Source: Desulfatitalea sp. UBA4791
Lineage (GTDB): Bacteria; Desulfobacterota; Desulfobacteria; Desulfobacterales; Desulfosarcinaceae
Direction of reading: 5' to 3'
NCBI GenBank assembly: GCA_002402905.1
Contig: DHGT01000035.1
Coordinates: forward strand, 1-64,000
DNA length: 64,000 bases
Part shown: piece by piece, positions 48,680-57,480 of the stretch
Position numbering within the stretch: position 1 is the stretch's first letter
Layout of the letters: the number at the start of each line of letters is the position of its first letter
Program-made: the position numbers and the translations under genes
Notes under the pieces: model-generated
Database searches by the model: none
The model's input: the letters and a program-made list of their open reading frames with translations, nothing else
Told to the model about the DNA's origin: nothing

Positions 48680-49795
48680 TTATCCTTGACGATAGGGCAG
48701 CGCGCGCCCGTCGGCCTGGAACAGGTAGAGCCGGGCCGGGTCGATGCCCACGGCGATCTCCTCGCCGGCCTTGAGGCGACGGTCGGCGTGCAGGCGGGCC
48801 ACCAGCCGCGTGCCGTCGCGCAGATCGAGATAGACCATCTGTTCCCGGCCGAGCAGTTCGGTGAGCGCGACCCGGCCGTGCAGGCGCCGATCTTCTCCCA
48901 CCAGTTGCGGATCGACCACGTCTTCGGGTCGCAGGCCGAGGCAGACCACCCGTTCGGCGTCGGCGTCGGTCAGGTTGAAGCGCGTTTCCATTCCTTTGCC
49001 CAGCGAGATGCGCTCGCCGGCCACGACCAGAACCGGTCCGCCGCCGGCAGGTTCCCTGCGGGCCGTGATCAGGTTCATGCTGGGCGAGCCGATGAAGCCG
49101 GCCACGAAGGTGTTGACCGGCCGCTCGAAGAGCTGCTGGGGCGTGTCGACTTGCTGCAGCAGGCCATCCTTGAAGACTGCCACGCGGTCGCCCATGGTCA
49201 TGGCCTCGACCTGGTCATGGGTGACATAGACCGTGGTGGTGCCGGTGCGCCGCTGCAGGGCGGCGATCTCGGCGCGCATCTGCACCCGCAGCTTGGCGTC
49301 CAGGTTGGAGAGGGGTTCGTCCATGAGAAAGGCCACCGGGTCGCGCACCAGGGCGCGCGCCATGGCCACCCGCTGCCGCTGCCCGCCGGACAGGAGGCCC
49401 GGTTTGCGCTGCAGCAGGGGCTCGAGCTCGAGCATGCGGGCCACCTCGAGGGCGCGCGTTTTCACCTCGGCGGCCGGCAGTCTGGCCATGCGCAGGGGAA
49501 ACTCGATGTTGCCCTGCACGGTCTTGTGCGGATAGAGGGCATAGCTCTGGAACACCATGGCGATGTTGCGCGCCCGCGGATGCAGGTCGTTGACCCGGTG
49601 GCCGGCGATGAGCAGATCGCCGCTGCTGATCGTCTCTAGGCCGGCGAGCATGCGCAGGGTCGTGGATTTACCGCAGCCCGACGGGCCGACCATGACCAGA
49701 AACTCGCCGTCCGCGATGGAGAGGTCGAGCCGGTGCACGGCCTGGAAGCCGTTGGGGTAGATTTTGTTCACGTTGCGAAACGCGATTTCCGCCAT
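48680..49795 (-). CDS. sugar ABC transporter ATPase (MalK/UgpC-like)
   Basis: A 371-aa ATPase for a carbohydrate or glycerol-phosphate importer. Walker A GPSGCGKSTTL near residue 37, Q-loop AMVFQSYALYPHKTV near 80, signature LLSGGQRQRVAMARAL near 135, Walker B FLMDEPLSNLDAKLR near 156, and a C-terminal TOBE/regulatory domain (about 235-371, LGLRPEDVVDP, ARLYLFQADG). It serves the two permeases and binding protein upstream in the same operon, 3 bases after the second permease stop. Confidence 0.93.
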   Translation of the reverse strand: MAEIAFRNVNKIYPNGFQAVHRLDLSIADGEFLVMVGPSGCGKSTTLRMLAGLETISSGDLLIAGHRVNDLHPRARNIAMVFQSYALYPHKTVQGNIEFPLRMARLPAAEVKTRALEVARMLELEPLLQRKPGLLSGGQRQRVAMARALVRDPVAFLMDEPLSNLDAKLRVQMRAEIAALQRRTGTTTVYVTHDQVEAMTMGDRVAVFKDGLLQQVDTPQQLFERPVNTFVAGFIGSPSMNLITARREPAGGGPVLVVAGERISLGKGMETRFNLTDADAERVVCLGLRPEDVVDPQLVGEDRRLHGRVALTELLGREQMVYLDLRDGTRLVARLHADRRLKAGEEIAVGIDPARLYLFQADGRALPYRQG

Positions 49796-49798
49796 GGA

Positions 49799-50608
49799 TT
49801 ACCCTTTCACTGCGCCTTTGGTGAGTCCGGCGATGAATTCTTTCTGCAAAAGGAAGAAGAGCACGACCACGGGCAGCACGGCCAGCAGGGTGCCGGCCAT
49901 CATGGCGCCGTAGTCGGCCTCGTAGACACCGATCATCTGGTTGAGGCCGATGGGCAGAGTGAAGCGGTCGCTGCTTTGAAGAATGATCTGGGGCCAGAGA
50001 AAACTGTTCCAGGTGCCCATGAAGGCGATCAGGCAGAAGGCGCCCACGATGGGCCGGCTGACCGGCATCACCACGTGCCAGAAGATCTGGAATTCGTTGC
50101 ATCCATCGATACGGGCGGCCTGGAGCATCTCGTCGGGCACCGACAGCATGGATTGGCGGAAGAGGAACATGCCGAAGACATTGACCATGCCCGGCACGAT
50201 CAGCCCGAGGTGGCTGTCGATGAGACCCATATGGTAGATCAGCTCGTACATGGGCGCCAGCAGCACGGGGCCGGGAATCATCATGGTGGCCAGCATGACC
50301 CCCATGACGGCCTTCTTGCCGGCAAAGTCGTACTTGGCCAGGGCGAAGCCCCCAAGGGAAGAGAAGAAGAGCTGAAGGATCACCGTCGCGCCGGCCACGA
50401 AAAAGCTGTTCATCATGAAGCGCAGGAACGGCATCTGCGTGAAGAGGCTGGTGAAGTTGGCCAGGGTCAGGCGGTCCACCGGCGGCACGACCGGGTAGAC
50501 GTGAAAATCGGCATTGGCCTTGAAAGCCGACGCCACCAGCCAGGCGATGGGCACCAGGCACAGCAGGGCGAAGAGCACCAGGAGCATGTACACCACCAAC
50601 CGCCGCAT
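49799..50608 (-). CDS. sugar ABC transporter permease (MalG-like)
   Basis: A 269-aa inner-membrane permease with six hydrophobic spans. The EAA loop is QAARIDGCNEFQIFWHVVMP near residue 165. Together with the MalF-like permease (1 base upstream on the minus strand) it forms the carbohydrate channel. Confidence 0.93.
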   Translation of the reverse strand: MRRLVVYMLLVLFALLCLVPIAWLVASAFKANADFHVYPVVPPVDRLTLANFTSLFTQMPFLRFMMNSFFVAGATVILQLFFSSLGGFALAKYDFAGKKAVMGVMLATMMIPGPVLLAPMYELIYHMGLIDSHLGLIVPGMVNVFGMFLFRQSMLSVPDEMLQAARIDGCNEFQIFWHVVMPVSRPIVGAFCLIAFMGTWNSFLWPQIILQSSDRFTLPIGLNQMIGVYEADYGAMMAGTLLAVLPVVVLFFLLQKEFIAGLTKGAVKG

Positions 50609-50609
50609 G

Positions 50610-51497
50610 TCAGCGCGCCTCCTTTCCCGTGCCGGTGATGCGCAGCTGCACCAGCGCCAGGAGCAGCACCATGAGCGCCAGGGTCCAGCCGATGGCGGCC
50701 GCGTAGCCGAGGTCCCCGCCCAGAAACCCGTTCTGGTAGAGGTACATGACGATGGTCAGGCCGGCCTGGTCGGGCCCAGAGCTGTTGCCGAGCAGTAAAA
50801 AGGCGAGTTCGAAGAGCTGGAACGAACCGATGGTCGAAAGCACCACCACGAAGATCAACACCGGCCGGATGCCGGGCAGGGTCACGTGCCAGAACTGGGC
50901 CCAGCGGCCGGCCCCGTCGATGGTGGCGGCCTCGTAGAGTTCACCATCCACCGCCTGCAGGGCGGCCAGGAAATAGACCATGTTGAAACCGGTGTAGAGC
51001 CACAGGGCCACCATGATGAGCGCCGGCATGACCAGGCTCGGCGTGGAGAGCCAGCGGGTGGTCGACGGCAGGCCGAACAAGGCGTGCAGGGCGGCGTTGA
51101 GCAGGCCGAACCTGGGGGCCAGAATGAGCATGAACAGCAGGGCCGAGAAGACCAGGCCCATCAGGTTGGGCGAGAAGAAGATGAAGCGGAAGACGTTGCG
51201 GCCGCGGATGTCGGCGCGGTTGAGCAGCAGGGCCAGACCCAGGCTGAGGGGCAGCTGCAGAAGGACGCTGCCCAGGGCGAAGGTGGCGGTGTTGCGGACC
51301 GCGGTCCAGAAATCGGGGTCCTGCAGAAGATGCAGGTAGTTGTCCAGGCCGACGAAATGCTGGGCCTCGGGACCCGAGGTGATATAGAAGGAGAGCATCA
51401 CGCTGCGGATGATGGGATAGGCCCCGAAGATCAGGAAGCTGAGGACGAAGGGCGCCAGGAAGAGATAGGGCGCGGTGCGGGCGGTGCGCAGCGGCAT
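50610..51497 (-). CDS. sugar ABC transporter permease (MalF-like)
   Basis: A 295-aa permease with six spans and EAA loop YEAATIDGAGRWAQFWHVTL near residue 200. The frame is open to 51518, but ATG 51497 has GAGGAG 6 bases upstream and starts MPLRTARTAPYLFLAP, a typical MalF-type short cytoplasmic start. It follows the binding-protein gene by 2 bases. Confidence 0.93.
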   Translation of the reverse strand: MPLRTARTAPYLFLAPFVLSFLIFGAYPIIRSVMLSFYITSGPEAQHFVGLDNYLHLLQDPDFWTAVRNTATFALGSVLLQLPLSLGLALLLNRADIRGRNVFRFIFFSPNLMGLVFSALLFMLILAPRFGLLNAALHALFGLPSTTRWLSTPSLVMPALIMVALWLYTGFNMVYFLAALQAVDGELYEAATIDGAGRWAQFWHVTLPGIRPVLIFVVVLSTIGSFQLFELAFLLLGNSSGPDQAGLTIVMYLYQNGFLGGDLGYAAAIGWTLALMVLLLALVQLRITGTGKEAR

Positions 51498-51499
51498 AG

Positions 51500-52948
51500 T
51501 CACTCCTCGGCATCCCATTCAGGTTCGCGGGCCATCTGCCGGCGCACGTGGTCTGCGGCCGACGTCAGGCGCTGACGGACATAGGCCTCGAAACCGTCAG
51601 CCCCGTGGGAGCGGTAACGGCTGTAGCAGGAGACGATGGCCTCGTTGAGCTTGGCCTGGGCCGAGGGTAGAAACCCGCTGGAGTAAAAGGGCGGCACCTC
51701 GTCGGCCACGGCGATGAACTGCTCGCCCAGGGCCTGGCCGCTCCAGTAAGGCCGCGGTTCGTGATAGGCCGGGTCGCTCCAGGCCCGGCGGTCCGGCGTG
51801 AGGATGTTGGTGGTGCGAAACAACCGTCCGTGCTGTTCGGGCGAACCGTAATAGATCGCCCTGGCGAACCGCCAGGCCAGCTCGGGGTCTTTGGCAGAGC
51901 GGGCGATGCCGAGCATGGTGCCGCCCATCTGGCTGGTACGCAGGCCGCCCGGTACTGGCGCCGGCAGGGGCACCACCCGCAGCTTGCCGTGCAGCTCCTT
52001 GGCAAAGGTCTGTATCTGCGACGATCGCCAGTCCGGGCAGAGCGCGGCGATGTAGTACCCTTCGATGAAACCGCGATAAAACGAGGGATCCCAGTTGCCC
52101 AGAGACTCCGCCACCTTGCGGTCCCCCGGATCGGCGACCAGGGGAATCATCCAGGTCATGGTGGCCACCGCGATGTCGTCGTCCATGCGCAGCCGGCCGT
52201 CGGGGCCGAAGATGCCGCCGCCGCGCTGCATCAGGAAGATCTGGAAGGCCCAGGCGTCGCCATACTCGATCTGCAGCAGGTAGCGCTCGTCGGGAACCAG
52301 CAGGCCGCGCAGTTCGCGGAAGTAGTCGTCCCAGGTGGCCAGGTCTTCCATGCGCAGTCCGCGTCGGGCCAGGTAGGGATCGATGATGTCGGCGCGATAG
52401 GCCAGCAGGACCGGATGAATGTCATGGGGCACACCGAAAACGGCCCCCCGGTCGGTGTAGGCGGCCAGGGCATGGGCCGGCACGCGGTCGAGGATGGCGT
52501 CCCGCTCCAGATAGGGCTTGAGATCGAGAAACCCGATTTTGTCCAGCGGCCCGCGAAAAAAGCCGCCGGCCGCGCTCTTTTCGATCTCGACCAGATCGGG
52601 CACGTTCACCGCCGCCCAGAGAGCCGAGCGCAGCTTCTGGTTGACCGCATTGTAGTTGATCAGCTGCACATCCACCGTGCGGTCCGTATCGGCCACGAAG
52701 CGCTCGGCCGCCGCCTGGTAGGCATCGGCATGAAGGGCGCCGAAGACCCACATGGTCAGATCGGCCCGTTGGTCGGGCACCGGATGAACGAGCAGATAGA
52801 GACCGGCGATCAGACCCGTGGCGGCAATGAGCAGGGGCGCCAGGCCCACCGGCAGTTCATCCAGCCAGCGCCGGACGCGCCCCGGTGCGGTATCGACCCC
52901 CTGTGGCTGCATGCCTTCTCCCTGGTCTGCCGGGCCTGATGATGTCAT
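51500..52948 (-). CDS. sugar ABC transporter substrate-binding protein, membrane-anchored
   Basis: A 482-aa family-1 solute-binding protein. A single N-terminal hydrophobic span (PLLIAATGLIAGLYLLVHPV, near residue 37) without a clear cleavage site or lipobox suggests a membrane anchor. The fold signature is seen from ADLTMWVFGALH near 62 through ALWAAVNVPDLVEIEKSAAG near 109. AFQIFLMQRGGGIFGPDG near 240 is typical of glycerol-phosphate/oligosaccharide-binding relatives. First of the four transporter genes behind GH5, to which it is 12 bases away. The sugar is not deducible, though the neighbouring GH5 suggests a beta-glucan fragment. Confidence 0.88.
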   Translation of the reverse strand: MTSSGPADQGEGMQPQGVDTAPGRVRRWLDELPVGLAPLLIAATGLIAGLYLLVHPVPDQRADLTMWVFGALHADAYQAAAERFVADTDRTVDVQLINYNAVNQKLRSALWAAVNVPDLVEIEKSAAGGFFRGPLDKIGFLDLKPYLERDAILDRVPAHALAAYTDRGAVFGVPHDIHPVLLAYRADIIDPYLARRGLRMEDLATWDDYFRELRGLLVPDERYLLQIEYGDAWAFQIFLMQRGGGIFGPDGRLRMDDDIAVATMTWMIPLVADPGDRKVAESLGNWDPSFYRGFIEGYYIAALCPDWRSSQIQTFAKELHGKLRVVPLPAPVPGGLRTSQMGGTMLGIARSAKDPELAWRFARAIYYGSPEQHGRLFRTTNILTPDRRAWSDPAYHEPRPYWSGQALGEQFIAVADEVPPFYSSGFLPSAQAKLNEAIVSCYSRYRSHGADGFEAYVRQRLTSAADHVRRQMAREPEWDAEE

Positions 52949-52960
52949 GGTTTGCCCTGC

Positions 52961-54082
52961 TCAATCGAATCGCGCCGGCAGCCATCCCCGTTCCACGCAC
53001 TCGCGAAAACACCACTCGGGCGTGGTCTCGGTGCGATAGCTCCAGAAGAACCAGCCGTGGAACTGCTCGAAAGCCAGCAGCTGCGCGGCGCCATAGGCGC
53101 GGTAGGCCACATCGGTCTGGAACGGGTCCAGGTGCTCGAGGGCGTGGTTGTACGGCCCTTCGGCCCAGAGCGACACCACCTGGAGATTGAGCCCCAGGCT
53201 CCATTCGCCCACGATGGCAGGCAGGTCCAGTTCGGTTTGGATCTCCTCGCCCTCCCGACGCCACAAGTTGCCCGCCTTGTCGAGATGGCCGTGAATGTCC
53301 ATGTCCAGATCTTCGCGCTGGAAGCATTGGTAACGGTGCACGTCGTAGATGACGTTCTCGTGCCGGGGCGGCTGCATGAAGCCCAGGTATTCGCGGTGGG
53401 TGCGGAAGCCGTCGTGGAAGACCACGGCCCCGCGCTCCGGCGGGTAGTACGCCCGAATGGCATCGTAGGCGCGCCGGTAGTAATCCTCGAGCAGCGGCGT
53501 GGGCACGTCCCAGCGCGGCTCGTTGAGCATCTGGATGCCGTAAAGGGCCGATGATCCGCCAAAGCGTTCGGCCAGCCGCCCGAGCACATCGATCGAGTGG
53601 GCCAGATATTCTTCGCGGGTGTGCCATTCGCAGACGTTCAAGATGCCGCCGTTGTCAAAACCGTTCTGGCAGCCCGGGGCCGCGTGGAGGTCCAGGATCA
53701 CCCACAGGCCGAGCTGCTCGGCCCAGCCCATGGCACGGTCCAGCACGTCGATGCCGCCTTGCACGAAGGGATGGGGATCGGCGCCATACTTGGGGTGGTA
53801 CGGGTACGGCGGGCCGAAGATCCAGTGCCCTAAAGGGATGCGCACCGCGTTGATGCCAACGTCGGCCAGCCAGGCGAAATCGTCGCGCGTGATGAAGTTT
53901 TCCCAGTGATGGCGGAGCCTCGCCGGTGCGTCGCGGCCCAGTTCCGCGCACCAGGTGGTTTCGTCCGTGGCGGCGAGCCCCTCGAACAGGCTCGGGGTCA
54001 TCCATTTTTCCAGCACCAGCCAGCCGCCGAGGTTGACACCGCGAAGGCGGGTGGATGGCATGACGGCAACGTGATCGGGCAT
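52961..54082 (-). CDS. glycoside hydrolase family 5 (exo-beta-glucanase-like)
   Basis: A 373-aa retaining glycosidase. LRGVNLGGWLVLEKWMTP near residue 12 is the exo-1,3-beta-glucanase signature; the acid/base Glu lies in IQMLNEPRWD near 193 and the nucleophile Glu in IVGEWSLGLN near 291; other aromatic subsite residues include FFWSYRTE. There is no signal peptide, so it acts in the cytoplasm on sugars brought in by the transporter. I start at ATG 54082 because GAGAGG stands 5-6 bases before it; the frame opens 21 bases earlier. This is the first gene of the GH5-sugar ABC operon, unusual for a sulfate-reducer-like genome. Confidence 0.88.
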   Translation of the reverse strand: MPDHVAVMPSTRLRGVNLGGWLVLEKWMTPSLFEGLAATDETTWCAELGRDAPARLRHHWENFITRDDFAWLADVGINAVRIPLGHWIFGPPYPYHPKYGADPHPFVQGGIDVLDRAMGWAEQLGLWVILDLHAAPGCQNGFDNGGILNVCEWHTREEYLAHSIDVLGRLAERFGGSSALYGIQMLNEPRWDVPTPLLEDYYRRAYDAIRAYYPPERGAVVFHDGFRTHREYLGFMQPPRHENVIYDVHRYQCFQREDLDMDIHGHLDKAGNLWRREGEEIQTELDLPAIVGEWSLGLNLQVVSLWAEGPYNHALEHLDPFQTDVAYRAYGAAQLLAFEQFHGWFFWSYRTETTPEWCFRECVERGWLPARFD

Positions 54083-54238
54083 AGCTGCCTCTCGCAGTCT
54101 CATCGGGACCGATGTTAACCCCTAAAGCGGTTTTGCCGATGAACAACAACCGGCTTTGGGTGCGATACACGGCGGAAGGTGTGTCGGGGTCCGGCCGCCC
54201 CGGAATGGGGGAACCCTGCTTTCCCCGTCACGGTCAGG

Positions 54239-54268
54239 CGCGTAACACCCTCTGTGAAGGGTTGTCAA
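54239..54268 (-). promoter_or_regulatory. possible promoter of the GH5-sugar transporter operon
   Basis: Minus strand TTGACA (54263-54268) with TTACGC 17 bases or TACGCG 18 bases downstream. The -35 is perfect, the -10 weak. It lies about 160 bases ahead of GH5 in a 214-bp gap otherwise without features. Confidence 0.3.
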
Positions 54269-54296
54269 CAGTGAAAATTGGCCCGGTCAGGCCCCT

Positions 54297-56561
54297 TTAA
54301 CCCGTTGCGCCGCGGGCCAGAATCTCTCTCATGGTCGTGGAAACCCTGGCCATATCATAGGGTTTGTGCAGGAGTTCGAGACATCCGTTCCTGAGCAATT
54401 CCTCGGTTTGGTCAGACGGGCCGAAACCGCTGGAGAGCACGACGTTGACCTGTGGATCGATTTCCTTGAACTGATAGTAAAGATCCCGGCCGCTGGTATT
54501 GGGCATGACAAGATCCAGCACGACCAGGTCGATGGTTTTCCAATTTTGTTCGAACAGGGAGATGGCGGTGGACCCGTCGGGCGCCTTCAAGACCTTGTAG
54601 CCCATCTGCGCCAGCAAGGCCGCACTGGGTTCGAGAACCGACGGCTCGTCATCGACCAGCAGAATGGTTCCTCTTCCCATAACGTGTTGCGGCGGGTCTT
54701 TTGCAACTGGGCACGCCGCAGTGGACGGCTGAGCCGGCAGGTATATGGAAAACGTCGCCCCACGATCGATTTCCGATTCGACGTGGATCTCTCCTTTATG
54801 ATTTTTCACGATGCCATAGACGGTGGAGAGGCCTAAACCGGTGCCCTGCTCCAATCCCTTGGTGGTAAAAAAAGGTTCGAAAATGCGATCTTGAATCTCT
54901 TCGGGGATGCCCGTGCCGGTGTCGGACACGCGTATCCGGATATAGGTCGAGTCTTTGGGAAGCGCGGGTTTGCCCTGGATGTCAAAGCCGTTGAGGCAAG
55001 ATGTATCGATGTGTACTTGGCCGCTGTTGGGCATGGCATCGGCGGCATTCAACAACAGATTCAACAAGACCTGCTCAATTTGCCCCTGATCCGCTTTTAT
55101 GGCCGGAATGTCTTCAGACAGATGCTGATGGATCTGGATGTGCTTTTTGGTGGCCGAGATGGTGTCGGCGGCCTCCCTGACCAGTTGATTCAAATTCACG
55201 GTGCTCATTTTGGGCTTTCCGCCCCGGGCGTAATCCAGCAGTTGATGGGTCAGTTTGGCGCCGCTTTGTACCAGACTGACGATTTTTTCCATGTGCCGAG
55301 ATGCGTTTGTCGACGGGGGCAGCTCTTTCAATGAAAGGGATGCGCTGCCGTGGATGCCCATGAGCAGGTTGTTGAAATTGTGCGCGATCCCTCCGGACAG
55401 GGTGCCGATGGCCTCCATCTTCTGGGCGTTGCGCAGTTGCTCCTCCATCAGCTTTTGAACGGTGACATCTCTCAGAAAATTGAGCACCGCCGGTTTTTCT
55501 TCCCAGTTGATCAGCACGGAATTCAGGTCCACGTCCCTCACCGCCCCGTCTTTGTTCAAGATTCGGAAGGCGGTGCGGTCGGGGAGCCCCTCGCCGCGCA
55601 GGCGCAGTTCCAGACGATGTTCGATCATCGGACGGTCGTCCGGGTGAATGAATTCCCAGAACGGTATCTCGGCGATGCGCTCGCAATCATATCCCAGGAT
55701 CTCCGATGCGCTGGGGTTCATGAACTTGATATAGTCGCCCTGGATGACGAAGATGGCATCCTTGGAGTTTTGAACCAGTATCCGATATTTTTCTTCGGAA
55801 TGCCGAAGCGCCTTTTCGATCTCCTTGCGGTCCGTGATATCCACGAGGATGCCCTGAACACCGACGACGGCGCCGTTGCGCACGATGGGACGGGCGTTGG
55901 TTCGAGCCCATTTGATGTCGCCCGTTTTGGTGATCATCCGGTATTCCGTGGCCTGTTGGCCGCCGGCCAAAATTTTAAAAAACTGATCCATTCTGCCCGA
56001 CAGATCGTCGGGATGCACGAACTCGATAAAGTTTCTTCCGATCACTTCACGAGGTTCAAATCCCGATAGTTGTTGGATGTTGGGGCTGACATAGGTCACC
56101 ACGGCATGGATATCGGTGGTGTAAACGATATCGTTTAAATTCTCCACCAGCGCGCGATAGTTCTCTTCTTCCTTTGGATTTTCGTTTGCAGGCGTCTCCT
56201 GCGCCGTCACCGGCACGGAGGTCACCAGCCAGCACGCCTCTCCGTCGTATCGAAAAGGCTGGGCCTGGGCGTCTATGCAAACCTGCCGGCCGTCACTGGT
56301 GTCGAGGCAGATGGTCCCCTCGTCATTCATGCGAATACGGAGGGGCGTGTGGACGTTCGGTTCTGTGGACGAATCGCGGCGGAAGCCATCTCCGTCGTTA
56401 TTTCCTGATATTTCAGGAATTTCAAAGTCATGGCAAAAGCGGCTGTTCGCCAGCACCATCTGACGATCGGTAACGCGGAACAGGGCGACGGGATAGGGCA
56501 GGGCGTGGATAAGATCGAGGCAATTGACGGCAAGCTGTTTGTATCGTTCCGCCGATCTCAT
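54297..56561 (-). CDS. PAS-PAS-PAS hybrid sensor histidine kinase with receiver domain
   Basis: A 754-aa soluble kinase without membrane spans. PAS domains cover about 15-120, 135-250 (YTTDIHAVVTYVSPNIQQLS) and 255-375, each with a PAC tail. The phospho-acceptor helix is IGTLSGGIAHNFNNLLMGIH near 390 (His). HATPase boxes are VLLNLLLNAADAMPNSG near 505, DTGTGIPEEIQDRIF near 550 and GTGLGLSTVYGIV near 577. A REC domain (630-750) has ILLVDDEPSV and the phospho-Asp in VVLDLVMPNTSGRD. Output target unknown; no partner regulator gene lies next to it. Confidence 0.92.
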   Translation of the reverse strand: MRSAERYKQLAVNCLDLIHALPYPVALFRVTDRQMVLANSRFCHDFEIPEISGNNDGDGFRRDSSTEPNVHTPLRIRMNDEGTICLDTSDGRQVCIDAQAQPFRYDGEACWLVTSVPVTAQETPANENPKEEENYRALVENLNDIVYTTDIHAVVTYVSPNIQQLSGFEPREVIGRNFIEFVHPDDLSGRMDQFFKILAGGQQATEYRMITKTGDIKWARTNARPIVRNGAVVGVQGILVDITDRKEIEKALRHSEEKYRILVQNSKDAIFVIQGDYIKFMNPSASEILGYDCERIAEIPFWEFIHPDDRPMIEHRLELRLRGEGLPDRTAFRILNKDGAVRDVDLNSVLINWEEKPAVLNFLRDVTVQKLMEEQLRNAQKMEAIGTLSGGIAHNFNNLLMGIHGSASLSLKELPPSTNASRHMEKIVSLVQSGAKLTHQLLDYARGGKPKMSTVNLNQLVREAADTISATKKHIQIHQHLSEDIPAIKADQGQIEQVLLNLLLNAADAMPNSGQVHIDTSCLNGFDIQGKPALPKDSTYIRIRVSDTGTGIPEEIQDRIFEPFFTTKGLEQGTGLGLSTVYGIVKNHKGEIHVESEIDRGATFSIYLPAQPSTAACPVAKDPPQHVMGRGTILLVDDEPSVLEPSAALLAQMGYKVLKAPDGSTAISLFEQNWKTIDLVVLDLVMPNTSGRDLYYQFKEIDPQVNVVLSSGFGPSDQTEELLRNGCLELLHKPYDMARVSTTMREILARGATG

Positions 56562-56678
56562 GCCACCATCTCCGGTGGTGTCGTTTCGTCAAGACTCATC
56601 TGGGTATGCATGCCGGGTTTCTATCATCAAGGGCTACCGGATTTCAATCCTTCAGTTTGGGTCGGTGTACGATCCCGC

Positions 56679-56873
56679 TCAAGGGAATCGATGGGTCAGC
56701 TTTTTGAACATTTGCCTGATTTCTTGAGCATTTTCGGCCAGAAAGATCGTCAGTTCTTCCAGGACGTACTCGTCCACAGCGATCCCGCCCGTTTCAATAA
56801 GATCGGCGAGTTCGGCGGCGGCATCGATCATCTGATCGTATGCGTCGGCTTCCTGTTTGGTCGTCGAAGGCAT
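56679..56873 (-). CDS. short YebG-like protein
   Basis: A 64-aa protein that lines up with YebG from KQEADAYDQMIDAAAELADL to the helical end (IFLAENAQEIRQMFKKL), but lacks the N-terminal beta strand present in the neighbouring gene. It starts 13 bases after the stop of the longer YebG gene. The ATG at 56873 is used; a GTG at 56879 gives two more residues. It could be a duplicated, shortened paralogue. The gap 56562-56678 shows nothing. Confidence 0.6.
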   Translation of the reverse strand: MPSTTKQEADAYDQMIDAAAELADLIETGGIAVDEYVLEELTIFLAENAQEIRQMFKKLTHRFP

Positions 56874-56886
56874 GGGCACCGACTAT

Positions 56887-57240
56887 TTATTTTTCGCCGG
56901 GTTTTGTGCCGGGTTTTCGACCGGGTCTTTTTTTGTCCTCGTCGGTCGACGGCGCTGCGTGGGGTTCAGGTTTGGCGGTCCCGCTGGCAGCCGGTTTGAT
57001 CGGTTTGATGCCTTTTAAAATCCGGTTCACTTCGGGAGCGTTCTTGGCCAGGTGAATGGCGATCGCATCGATGGTTTCGGCATCGATTGCGACGCCGAGA
57101 TCGCCCTGTTTGATGAAGGCCGCCAGGTTTTCGGCGGCATCGAGCATGTTATCGTACGCTTCGGCCAGTTTTTTATCTTCAAACACCTGGTCGAGTTCGA
57201 TGCCATGGCGGACGATGATATATCGGGTGATAACGGCCAT
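56887..57240 (-). CDS. yebG: YebG family protein
   Basis: A 117-aa protein similar to YebG, a LexA-regulated DNA-damage-inducible protein of unknown biochemical role in E. coli. MAVITRYIIVRHGIELDQVF, AEAYDNMLDAAENLAAFI and AIHLAKNAPEVNRIL match the family in order. The last 35 residues are a basic, proline-rich tail (KKRPGRKPGTKPGEK), with an AT-hook-like RPGRKPG that suggests DNA or nucleic-acid contact. AAAGGAGGATT is its ribosome site. A second, shorter YebG-like gene follows. Confidence 0.75.
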   Translation of the reverse strand: MAVITRYIIVRHGIELDQVFEDKKLAEAYDNMLDAAENLAAFIKQGDLGVAIDAETIDAIAIHLAKNAPEVNRILKGIKPIKPAASGTAKPEPHAAPSTDEDKKRPGRKPGTKPGEK

Positions 57241-57294
57241 TGTCTCAAATCCTCCTTTTTGTCAAAAGTGCCGTGCCGATCGTTCGAGTCCCGG

Positions 57295-57320
57295 TGTAAT
57301 CCAAGCGGAGCTTGAATACA
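57295..57320 (-). promoter_or_regulatory. imperfect palindrome upstream of yebG (operator candidate)
   Basis: TGTAATCCAAGC (57295-57306) and GCTTGAATACA (57310-57320) form an imperfect inverted repeat about 60 bases ahead of the yebG ATG. It does not match the E. coli CTGT-N8-ACAG or the GAAC-N4-GTTC LexA boxes, so LexA control is not shown. The remainder of 57241-57480 has no gene. Confidence 0.25.
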
Positions 57321-57480
57321 ACCTTGACGACACCGTAAAACGTCCAATATCTGCGTTGCGCTCATCCCGTGGTCCTTGCGGCGTACGACAAGTACCCCTC
57401 AGGACACGGAATTTCGCGCGCCTTGATCTTGAACGGTTTACGGCGCCGTCCCGCAACGACGGCCTACGACCCTACGGTAA

